Shown in pieces: positions 1 through 6,443 of a stretch of 14,630 bases of DNA. Origin of the DNA: Synergistaceae bacterium (GTDB lineage: Bacteria; Synergistota; Synergistia; Synergistales; Aminobacteriaceae); the NCBI GenBank assembly GCA_017458545.1, contig JAFTBA010000297.1:1-14630 (forward strand), in the 5' to 3' direction. The position numbers and the translations under genes were made by a program. The notes under the pieces are model-generated. The model was not told the origin of the DNA, ran no database searches, and saw only the letters and a list, made by a program, of their open reading frames with translations. Within the stretch, counting starts at the first letter, position 1; each line of letters opens with the position of its first letter.

Positions 1-116
1 AAGAAAGCGCGGACTTCAAAAGACGAGTTAATTCTGAGAACAGAGAGCGATAAGTTGTAGACGATAATATCAAGAATAAATTGCAGAGCAGAGAACAATA
101 ATTTTTTGACGGACAT
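1..116 (-). CDS. Partial N-terminus of a membrane protein (runs off left edge)
   Basis: A reading frame opens with ATG at 116 and stays open for 38 codons to the window edge. It starts MSVKKLLFSALQFILDIIVY and continues hydrophobic, as an N-terminal membrane helix would. It lies just downstream of the WbaP-like transferase on the same strand. The short helix with an internal Asp followed by Leu-rich residues resembles the start of FlaA1/CapD-type polysaccharide-synthesis membrane proteins, but this is only inference. A GGGAGA sequence lies 11 nt before the ATG, which is a longish spacing. 38 open codons could occur by chance, so confidence is moderate. Confidence 0.45.
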   Translation of the reverse strand, partial: MSVKKLLFSALQFILDIIVYNLSLSVLRINSSFEVRAF

Positions 117-124
117 GCAAAAAT

Positions 125-159
125 AAATCTCCCTAATTAAGTTTTGTTTACGGAGATTT
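125..159 (-). promoter_or_regulatory. Stem-loop in the gap before the left-edge ORF
   Basis: AAATCTCC (125-132) pairs exactly with GGAGATTT (152-159) across a 19-nt loop. On the minus strand the stem is followed by a T-rich stretch (TTATTTTTG). It could be a weak terminator after the WbaP-like gene. Because the stem contains the GGGAGA just upstream of the ATG at 116, it could equally be a leader structure that masks that ribosome site. Confidence 0.35.
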
Positions 160-170
160 TATCATATGAC

Positions 171-254
171 TAGGGGTTAGGGACTAGGGATTAGGGGTTA
201 GCTATCCCCTATCCCCTATCCCCTACACCCTACACCCTATCCCCTCTTCCCTAG
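171..254. repeat. Inverted G-rich/C-rich heptamer-type element, copy 1
   Basis: The plus strand carries four G-runs with telomere-like spacers (GGGG-TTA-GGG-ACTA-GGG-ATTA-GGGG), then a TAGCTA centre at 199-204, then a C-rich arm of CCCCTAT and CCCTACA units. The two arms are imperfect reverse complements, so a long hairpin or cruciform is possible, and each strand has enough G-runs for a G-quadruplex. The same architecture and the same core (TTAGCTATCCCCT) recur at 9670-9745. The TAG stop codon of the WbaP-like gene (complement of 251-253) is the first three bases of the outermost TAGGG unit. Confidence 0.85.
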
Positions 255-1672
255 TACGCTCCTTTGCTTGTAATGACGGCCAGAGGAGTTTTGAGTAGGA
301 TAGCGATGTCCAGCCAAACGCTCCAGTTATGGACGTAGTAGCAGTTAATTTCGCGTCTGAAATCGGCATCAAGGTCGCTTCTGCCGCTGACCTGCCATAT
401 ACCTGTTAAGCCCGGTTTAGCAGCATAAACTTTCTTAGTGAACTCCTCGCCGTAAACCATATCAACATCGCTCTGCATTAACGGTCTCGGACCTACGAGG
501 CTCATTTCACCTCTGAAGACGTTAAACAGCTGAGGGAGTTCGTCAATACTTGTCTTGCGTAATACGGCACCTATTTTTGTTAAACGCGGGTCATCTTTGA
601 GCTTAATACCTTTCTTGTAAGCTGCAAAAATTTCCGGGTCACTGAATAATTTTCTTGTAATCTCGTCAGCATTGGTATACATTGAACGGAATTTATATGT
701 CATGAAATGCTTACCTTTCCATCCTACGCGTTCCTGAACGAAGAACACTGGTCCTCCGTCCTCACGTTTAATCCTCCAGGCAGCCCAAATCATGAACGGA
801 GAGAATATCAGCAGTGCTATAGACGCGCCGATGTAATCAATCACGGTTTTAACGGCAAGGTTTAGTGGGTTAAGGAGGCCTTGAGACGAAGATATAACGG
901 GCATACCGTCAAGGTTACCGATAGATGCTGAAGACACAGTGAGCATGTACATATCAGGTATGTAAAGTACTGTTTTAACGTGTCGTTCAACGGTTTTGAG
1001 TATAGCGGCTAATTCTTCTCTTGACGCTGTAGGAATAGCTATGACAGCTTCATCGGCGTTAAAACCCTTTTGAAGTTCAACGAAATCGGCTAATGTTCCC
1101 AAAACGGGAATGCCTGAGATTTCAGTGTTCTTTTTTGTTAAGTCATCATCGAGGAAACATAATGCTTTGCGTATAGTGAACGGTGATGAAATTATTTTAG
1201 CTGCGAATAATTTACCTGCTTCACCTGCGCCTAGAATGATGATTGATTTACGGAGCAGTTCTAAACGGAAGAGTATAGTTCTGAAGAAATACCTTGCGCC
1301 TAAAGTTAAAGGTACGAGCAGAGAGACAGAGGCAATAACGCGCAGAATAGGCAGAGAGAATTTGCCTGTGTAAAGGAAGAGTACATCGAGCAGTAATGTC
1401 AGTAGCCAAGCTCTTAGGACAGAAGAAGTTTCTTCCCATAGTGTCCAGTTTTTGAAGCCGTAGAGTTTGTAGAAAGTCAGACATGCAACAGCAGTACCTG
1501 TTAAGAAAACGCGTTCTTCAAAAGATAAGGGTACAGGTATTAAGAGGAAACAGAACTGACAGAGGAGAATATCAATAACAATCTGGACAAGAGAAAAAAG
1601 ATAATAAGTTAGGCGATGTGCGATGTGCGATGTGCGATGTGCGATGTGCGATGTGCGATGTGCGATGTGCGA
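251..1672 (-). CDS. WbaP-like polyprenyl-phosphate sugar-phosphate transferase, start out of frame
   Basis: This inner-membrane enzyme should move a sugar-1-phosphate onto undecaprenyl phosphate and so start a repeat unit of exopolysaccharide, capsule or O-antigen. The open frame runs from the TAA at 1673-1675 to the stop at 251, about 473 codons, the usual size of the family. In order it encodes about four membrane helices, a Rossmann-like region (IIILGAGEAGKL), then the bacterial sugar transferase domain with KFRSM, the catalytic-type DE pair in TSIDELPQLF, LVGPRP and WQVSGRSDL. A TTG at 1102 would start inside the Rossmann domain and is not credible. No ATG, GTG or TTG occurs in frame upstream of it. 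The ATG at 1686 is one frame off, separated by the heptamer array 1613-1673, and currently hits TAA at 1609-1611 after 25 codons. The gene is therefore phase-variable and OFF, uses a rare start, or is broken. Confidence 0.8.
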   Translation of the reverse strand, partial: SHIAHRTSHIAHRTSHIAHRLTYYLFSLVQIVIDILLCQFCFLLIPVPLSFEERVFLTGTAVACLTFYKLYGFKNWTLWEETSSVLRAWLLTLLLDVLFLYTGKFSLPILRVIASVSLLVPLTLGARYFFRTILFRLELLRKSIIILGAGEAGKLFAAKIISSPFTIRKALCFLDDDLTKKNTEISGIPVLGTLADFVELQKGFNADEAVIAIPTASREELAAILKTVERHVKTVLYIPDMYMLTVSSASIGNLDGMPVISSSQGLLNPLNLAVKTVIDYIGASIALLIFSPFMIWAAWRIKREDGGPVFFVQERVGWKGKHFMTYKFRSMYTNADEITRKLFSDPEIFAAYKKGIKLKDDPRLTKIGAVLRKTSIDELPQLFNVFRGEMSLVGPRPLMQSDVDMVYGEEFTKKVYAAKPGLTGIWQVSGRSDLDADFRREINCYYVHNWSVWLDIAILLKTPLAVITSKGAY

Positions 1673-1673
1673 T
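1613..1673. repeat. Heptanucleotide tandem repeat (GCGATGT), 8 copies plus 5 nt
   Basis: Perfect head-to-tail heptamers start at 1613, 1620, 1627, 1634, 1641, 1648, 1655 and 1662, then GCGAT at 1669-1673. On the minus strand the unit ACATCGC contains no stop and no usual start in any frame, and would encode repeating TSHIAHR. Seven is not a multiple of three, so every gain or loss of a unit changes which frame follows. The array sits between the ATG at 1686 and the open frame of the WbaP-like transferase. With 6, 9 or 12 copies the two join in frame; with 7 or 8 they do not. Confidence 0.97.
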
Positions 1674-1700
1674 TATACTTAGCCATTTCAAAGATGTCAA
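1672..1700 (-). promoter_or_regulatory. Perfect sigma-70 consensus promoter
   Basis: On the minus strand TTGACA (complement of 1695-1700) is followed after exactly 17 nt by TATAAT (complement of 1672-1677). Both hexamers match the consensus at all six positions and the spacer is optimal. Transcription would begin near 1665, inside the heptamer array, and run into the WbaP-like gene. The ATG at 1684-1686 lies in the spacer and would not be on that transcript, which is in tension with its use as the start codon. Confidence 0.65.
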
Positions 1701-1792
1701 GTCCTTTTCTATAATAATTTTAATAATAATTTTATTGTTGACGTAAAAAACATTAAATCTTTGGCTTGATATTCTATCATGAGAGCGGTCTG

Positions 1793-3346
1793 CTATAACA
1801 CAATTCTGCGGTTCTCATCGTCAGCCGTAAGAACTGCCGAGATTACTTTTCTTTGTTCAGCGTCATAACCTTCTGCGTAACCCTTAGCGTTAATCTGTTC
1901 ATAACCTTTTCGTTTAAGCCCGTCAATTTCCGATTTTGTCTTAGCGAATTTGAACTCTAAGATTACGATGATATTACCGAACTGAATTACTACATCAGCG
2001 CGTCCCTTTGAGGTATGAGGTTCACTGTAAGATACTATACCTGCCCCCCTCAACAGCATGATGAACAGTGAGCGATACCAGAACTCGTTACGGTTTTTGC
2101 TGAAATCATCGTAAGGAATGCAGGCTATAGCGGTGTTGTAAAGCCTGACGATTTCGGGAATGTCTCCTTTACGGAGGGCCTTCCAGATTTCGTTACCCAG
2201 TAAGGCATAATCTTCAACATGATAAATCAGCTTGAGGTACATGCTTGAGAGTGAGTTCAATACTTCTTTGTTAGGGTAATCGAGCGTGAGTAAGTTTTCT
2301 TCTTTCTTTTCGATTGTGAGGTAACCGCTCTGGTAAAGGAAACTGGGAGCATCAGCCTGTTCAAATTCCTGAGAGCTTATGAAGTCATTACTGTTGACTA
2401 TGATATGCCTGTAATCTTCAGGCTCATTAATTCTGTGATCCTTCATCCAGTTTACGATGAATGACGGTGAACCGGAAGCGTACCAGTAATTATTGAGTTC
2501 TTTTTTAGCGAGGCATTGAAGTATTGAGAAGGGGTTATAGAGGCGTGTAACTCCGTCAAAGCTGAAACCGTCATAGTAATTTTTCAGTTTCAGCAATAAT
2601 TCATCACGGGTGATTTTCATTGAGGCTGCTGTGTCGTCTATTCTGTCGTTAAAATTTTCTTCAAGCTCTTTTTGTGTGTAACCTGTTATATCTCCGTATT
2701 GCCGTGTCATAGAAATATCCTCAAGGTTATTCATGGCTGAGAACACACCCATTTTGCTGAACTTTGATATTCCCGTAAGCAAAACGAAACGCAGATATTC
2801 ATCACAGCTTTTAATCACAGTGTAGAATGAGCGCAGAATTTCGCGCATGTCATTGGCTTTACCGATGTCAGAAAGATTATCGAGTACCGGTTTATCGTAC
2901 TCATCTATGAGTATAACCGCATGGCCTTTAGCATTGTAAACCTCTTCAATGAGGTCGGCCAGTTTTCCCGTGACCGTTTCACTGTGTAAAGTTACCTTAT
3001 GTTTTCTTGCAGTCCTTGAGATTAATTCAATCAATGATTTTTCGGCTGCTGAAACGTTTTTAGTATTCAGCACCGACATATCGAACCTGAGAACAGGCGA
3101 AGGGTTTAATGATTTTTGTGTTACCCATTGTTCAGCTTTAAGACCTTTGAAGAGTTCAGCTCTTCCTGAGAACATAGCATCGAGCGTTGAAAGAGTAAGT
3201 GATTTCCCGAACCTTCTGGGACGCGCAAGGAAATATCTTCGTCCGTTCTCAATGAGTTCTAGGAGTATGCCCGTCTTATCAACGTAAAGCAAATCGTCCT
3301 GTCTCATCTGTACAAAATCATGTACTCCTATCGGTAACGTCTTCAT
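1793..3346 (-). CDS. AAA-ATPase-like protein with C-terminal PD-(D/E)XK nuclease-like domain
   Basis: This 517-residue protein belongs to the large DUF1703 type family (AAA-ATPase-like domain, then a PD-(D/E)XK-like domain), common in many copies in gut anaerobes and of unproven function. The N-terminus has the family opening (IGVHDF, YVDKT) and a modified Walker A, RPRRFGKS, at residues 41-48. Walker B is VILIDEYDKP near 143-152, followed by LLTGISKFSKM near 188-198. The C-terminal nuclease-like core shows GRADVV with D451, then E464 and K466 in ILEFKF, and YEQ near 482. All key residues look intact. ATG at 3346 is preceded by AGAGGTGA at good distance. It is transcribed away from the slt operon and lies 107 bp upstream of the WbaP-like ATG, so readthrough into that gene is possible. 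Confidence 0.9.
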   Translation of the reverse strand: MKTLPIGVHDFVQMRQDDLLYVDKTGILLELIENGRRYFLARPRRFGKSLTLSTLDAMFSGRAELFKGLKAEQWVTQKSLNPSPVLRFDMSVLNTKNVSAAEKSLIELISRTARKHKVTLHSETVTGKLADLIEEVYNAKGHAVILIDEYDKPVLDNLSDIGKANDMREILRSFYTVIKSCDEYLRFVLLTGISKFSKMGVFSAMNNLEDISMTRQYGDITGYTQKELEENFNDRIDDTAASMKITRDELLLKLKNYYDGFSFDGVTRLYNPFSILQCLAKKELNNYWYASGSPSFIVNWMKDHRINEPEDYRHIIVNSNDFISSQEFEQADAPSFLYQSGYLTIEKKEENLLTLDYPNKEVLNSLSSMYLKLIYHVEDYALLGNEIWKALRKGDIPEIVRLYNTAIACIPYDDFSKNRNEFWYRSLFIMLLRGAGIVSYSEPHTSKGRADVVIQFGNIIVILEFKFAKTKSEIDGLKRKGYEQINAKGYAEGYDAEQRKVISAVLTADDENRRIVL

Positions 3347-3369
3347 TATATTTCACCTCTTTTGCTGTT

Positions 3370-3397
3370 ATTGTAGCAGAGATATTTTTTCTGAAAA
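3370..3397 (-). promoter_or_regulatory. Possible promoter for the AAA-ATPase-like gene
   Basis: On the minus strand TACAAT (complement of 3370-3375) lies 16 nt after TTTTCA (complement of 3392-3397), and about 24 nt before the start codon. The -10 match is good and the -35 match is weak. The 99-bp gap must also hold the plus-strand promoter of the transglycosylase operon, for which I see no clear hexamer pair. Confidence 0.35.
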
Positions 3398-3445
3398 ATT
3401 TGTTATTATTGCTTAATATTTAGGCAACACCTAACCGAAAGGAGA

Positions 3446-5437
3446 ATGTTAAGTTTGAATTTGAGTTTACACAAAAAAATCTTCACTCTCATCATCGCAT
3501 TATCAGTTTTGGTTTATGCGCCGTCAGTTTCGTATTCGGCCTCCGGTCTTCAGGATTTATTCTGGCGCAGGGCTTGGCCTGAAATGGAGTTACAGTTCAA
3601 TTCCATCAGGAAGAAATCTCCGCGTGATTACTCCCTAATGGCTAACGCTTACCGTTTTCAGGAGAAATGGAGCGAGGCAGTTACGCTGCTCGAAGCACAG
3701 TTAAAAAACTTTCCTGCTTCCGTCAAACCTTATGCTCAAATGACGCTGTTGTTGGGTTACGAGAACCTTCATCAGCCACAGAAAGCATTAACCTTTGCCG
3801 AAACCCTCTACAAGTCAGCACCTGCAGACCTCAAATACTATGTTGCTTTCACCCAGCACCGTATCAGCGAAGCTCAGGGCAATGTATCAGCTTCACTGAC
3901 TGCCTTAACGCGAATGCTCTCTAATGCCTCGACTGACGAACAGAAGATTTACACTTTAACCCGTCTTGTCTCAGTCTCAGGCAACAGGAACATTAATGCT
4001 CATGCGTTACAGCTCTTGGAGTTACAGGCAGGCAGCAAGGAAGCGGCATCAGTACTGGCTAAAATCCCTTCCCCTAACAACAGCATACGGGTTGCGTTAG
4101 GAGTTCACTACCACACAATAGGCAGCAACAAGTCAGCACTCGAAATCCTCAAGGGTGCAAAAGGCCGAAAAGCTCAGTATTACCGTGCGTGGGCAAATTC
4201 CCGTCTCAAGAACAACAATGAAGCCTTAAACCTTTGGGGCAGCCTTGCAGTAAGCGGCAACGATTTCGCAGCGAGTTCGGTAACCCGTATAGCTAACCTG
4301 GCTAAGGACAAAGGAATGAGAGAGCCCTGCATGAAAGTTCTCGAACGTATTTCCCGTGAACGTCGCGGAAATGTTCAGGCACGTGCACTTCAGGCACTGG
4401 CTAATCTCATCGGCAAGTCTAACCCTAAACTGAGGGATAATCTTGAGGCTCAAATAATACGTTCATTCCCTGATACAGCGTTTGCGTTCAATGCTCTTTG
4501 GGCAAGGGGTATGAGGAATTTTGAGGCAGGTAATTACGCAGAGGCCGTTAAAATTTTCAGGCAGTGCGATGCTCCGAGCGTCAATCAGTACAAAAGGGCA
4601 AGAATACTTTACTGGCTGGCTAAAGCTCAGGCGTTAGCAGGTCAAAATCAGGCAGCCTCTAACACTCTTGCACTGTTAAAACGCAAATACCCTCTGACTA
4701 TTTACGCATTAATTACGGGTCAGAAGCTCAAAATCGTAAACGGTGCTAATCCCAATCTCAACACTAAGCCTTCCGAGCTTGAACAGTGGGGATTTGTTTA
4801 CCATGCTTACATGAAACTTTCAAGACCCAAAGCAAGCACTAAGGAACTATACAGGGCGTTATATTTGTCGAGGTGGTTAGGGCTTGAGGAGAGTTACAGC
4901 GAGGCGAGGAGGCTTGAAACTTTAATGACCTCTAACACTACGCTGTACCGTCAGGATTTGGAGGCGTTATACCCCAGACCGTATAAGGCATCTGTTGACG
5001 CAGCGGCAAAACGCTACGGAGTTGAGAGTAATTTCGTATGGGCAATAATGCGTCAGGAAAGTGCGTTCAAAGTTAATGCCCGAAGCTGGGTAGGTGCAGC
5101 AGGTTTAATGCAGTTAATGCCCGCAACAGCTAAAGAAGAAGCCAAACGTGCAGGTCTTCCTAATTACGACCTTTACAACGCTAACGATAACATCAGGTTG
5201 GGTACATCTCATTTGGGCTGGTTAGGTAAAAATTTTGCACGCAAAGAATACGTCATGGCCGCTTACAATGCAGGTTCAGGGAACACGCGCAAATGGCTCA
5301 GGAATGCAGGTGCTAACGCTGACATAGCGCAGTGGATTGAGGCAGTACAGTTCAGCGAGACGAACGGCTATGTTCAGAGGGTAAGTGCTAATCTCGAAGT
5401 TTACAGGCTGTTATATGATGACAAACAGCAGCAGTAA
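3446..5437 (+). CDS. slt: Soluble lytic murein transglycosylase, Slt family
   Basis: The enzyme cleaves the MurNAc-GlcNAc bond in peptidoglycan with formation of anhydro-MurNAc, acting in the periplasm. The 663-residue protein is close to the usual Slt70 length. It begins with a signal peptide (KK near 10-11, hydrophobic core, likely cleavage near residue 31-32). A long helical-repeat region of TPR-like pairs follows (for example NYAEAVKIFRQCD), as in the ring-shaped U domain. The C-terminal SLT domain has IMRQESAF with the catalytic Glu at 538, GAAGLMQLMPATA, then AAYNAGSG. The ATG at 3446 is only one base after AGGAG, too close for normal initiation. The in-frame TTG at 3455, ten bases away, fits that ribosome site better and leaves the signal peptide intact. 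It is the first gene of a four-gene overlapping operon. Confidence 0.93.
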   Translation: MLSLNLSLHKKIFTLIIALSVLVYAPSVSYSASGLQDLFWRRAWPEMELQFNSIRKKSPRDYSLMANAYRFQEKWSEAVTLLEAQLKNFPASVKPYAQMTLLLGYENLHQPQKALTFAETLYKSAPADLKYYVAFTQHRISEAQGNVSASLTALTRMLSNASTDEQKIYTLTRLVSVSGNRNINAHALQLLELQAGSKEAASVLAKIPSPNNSIRVALGVHYHTIGSNKSALEILKGAKGRKAQYYRAWANSRLKNNNEALNLWGSLAVSGNDFAASSVTRIANLAKDKGMREPCMKVLERISRERRGNVQARALQALANLIGKSNPKLRDNLEAQIIRSFPDTAFAFNALWARGMRNFEAGNYAEAVKIFRQCDAPSVNQYKRARILYWLAKAQALAGQNQAASNTLALLKRKYPLTIYALITGQKLKIVNGANPNLNTKPSELEQWGFVYHAYMKLSRPKASTKELYRALYLSRWLGLEESYSEARRLETLMTSNTTLYRQDLEALYPRPYKASVDAAAKRYGVESNFVWAIMRQESAFKVNARSWVGAAGLMQLMPATAKEEAKRAGLPNYDLYNANDNIRLGTSHLGWLGKNFARKEYVMAAYNAGSGNTRKWLRNAGANADIAQWIEAVQFSETNGYVQRVSANLEVYRLLYDDKQQQ

Positions 5438-6443
5438 TATACCTTATGATCTTTCATCTCACGTTCTGGGAAAATATTTCCGTGAAACGGGAAAGCGTCA
5501 GGGCTGGTATAACGGTGAACATGTGAACATTGCGCTTGCAGTTTCAGGAGGCGGTGACTCGTCGGCATTAATGTGGCTGTTCAGTAAGTTCTATGAGGGC
5601 TCACTGACAGCCGTTCACGTTAATCACGGGATAAGGGGTTCTGAAGCTGATGACGATGAAAAATTCACGGCCAAGTTCGCAGAGAGTTTAGGAGTAAATT
5701 TCCGTTCCGTTAAAATTGATGTGCCTTCCCTTAGAATGAAAGGTGAATCTCTTGAGACCTCAGCACGCAGGTTAAGGCTTAAAGCTCTTATTGATACTGC
5801 TGACGAACTCGGTATAACTTCCGTAATGCTCGGACATAACCGTGATGATTTAGCGGAGACTGTATTGTTTAACATTCTGAGGGGGACGGGAATTCGGGGC
5901 AGTGTGGGAATGACTGAGAAAACAGTGAATAACGGTGTAACATTCTACCGTCCGTTGCTTGGATTAAGGCGTGAATTTCTCAGGGACATTCTGAGGGTGA
6001 GGGGTTTAACATGGCGCGAGGACAGCACGAATAATGATGACAGTTACACGAGAAATTTTATACGGTTAAAACTGCTGCCGTTGATTGAGTGCGGTGTGAA
6101 TGCTTCAGCTGTTGAACATTTAGCGCAATTCGGTGAGGACATGCGCGAAGTCCGTAACATTGAGGACGAAAAGAGCCTTATGCTTTTCACTGAATGCTCT
6201 GAGAATGAGAGTACGTTTAACAGGAAAATACTCAGGTCATTCAGCATTGATGATATTATGCTTGTGATGAGGCTTGCAGGTAGAAATTTAGGATTGAGGA
6301 CACTTTCACGGCACAGGTGTATTGAACTTGCAGGACTGATACGGAAGGGAGAAAATTTTATTTTCGAGTGGTGCGGAAATGTTAAGGTTTCGGGAAGAAA
6401 CGGGAAAATATTTTTTGAGGGGGTTTTTGTTGAACAAAGATGA
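5415..6443 (+). CDS. tilS: tRNA(Ile)-lysidine synthetase TilS
   Basis: TilS attaches lysine to C34 of the CAU-anticodon isoleucine tRNA using ATP, so that it reads AUA as Ile; it is normally essential. The PP-loop SGGGDSSAL is at residues 44-52 counting from the ATG at 5415. HVNHGIRG and the family block GHNRDDLAET...LRGTGIRG (from about 140) are present. At about 342 residues it is the shorter type, like that of Aquifex, with a reduced C-terminal part compared with E. coli (432). The start is uncertain: a GTG at 5385 after AGAGGG and ATGs at 5415 and 5418 share the frame. All overlap the end of slt (23 nt for 5415), which implies cotranscription and coupled translation. Confidence 0.93.
   Translation: MMTNSSSNIPYDLSSHVLGKYFRETGKRQGWYNGEHVNIALAVSGGGDSSALMWLFSKFYEGSLTAVHVNHGIRGSEADDDEKFTAKFAESLGVNFRSVKIDVPSLRMKGESLETSARRLRLKALIDTADELGITSVMLGHNRDDLAETVLFNILRGTGIRGSVGMTEKTVNNGVTFYRPLLGLRREFLRDILRVRGLTWREDSTNNDDSYTRNFIRLKLLPLIECGVNASAVEHLAQFGEDMREVRNIEDEKSLMLFTECSENESTFNRKILRSFSIDDIMLVMRLAGRNLGLRTLSRHRCIELAGLIRKGENFIFEWCGNVKVSGRNGKIFFEGVFVEQR

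Noticed and set aside
171..254. True telomere or replicon end
   Set aside because: The element is internal, with genes on both sides, and occurs twice in the window; the TTAGGG likeness is only in the repeat unit.
251..1102. A 283-residue transferase starting at TTG 1102
   Set aside because: The upstream frame continues without stop through the rest of the Rossmann domain and about four membrane helices, so 1102 is internal Leu.
1248..1484. Minus-strand 78-codon ORF from ATG 1484
   Set aside because: It lies inside the WbaP-like frame in another register and has no protein-like pattern; the true frame there encodes membrane helices.
1613..1673. CRISPR array
   Set aside because: Units are 7 nt, perfectly contiguous and without spacers; no cas genes are present.
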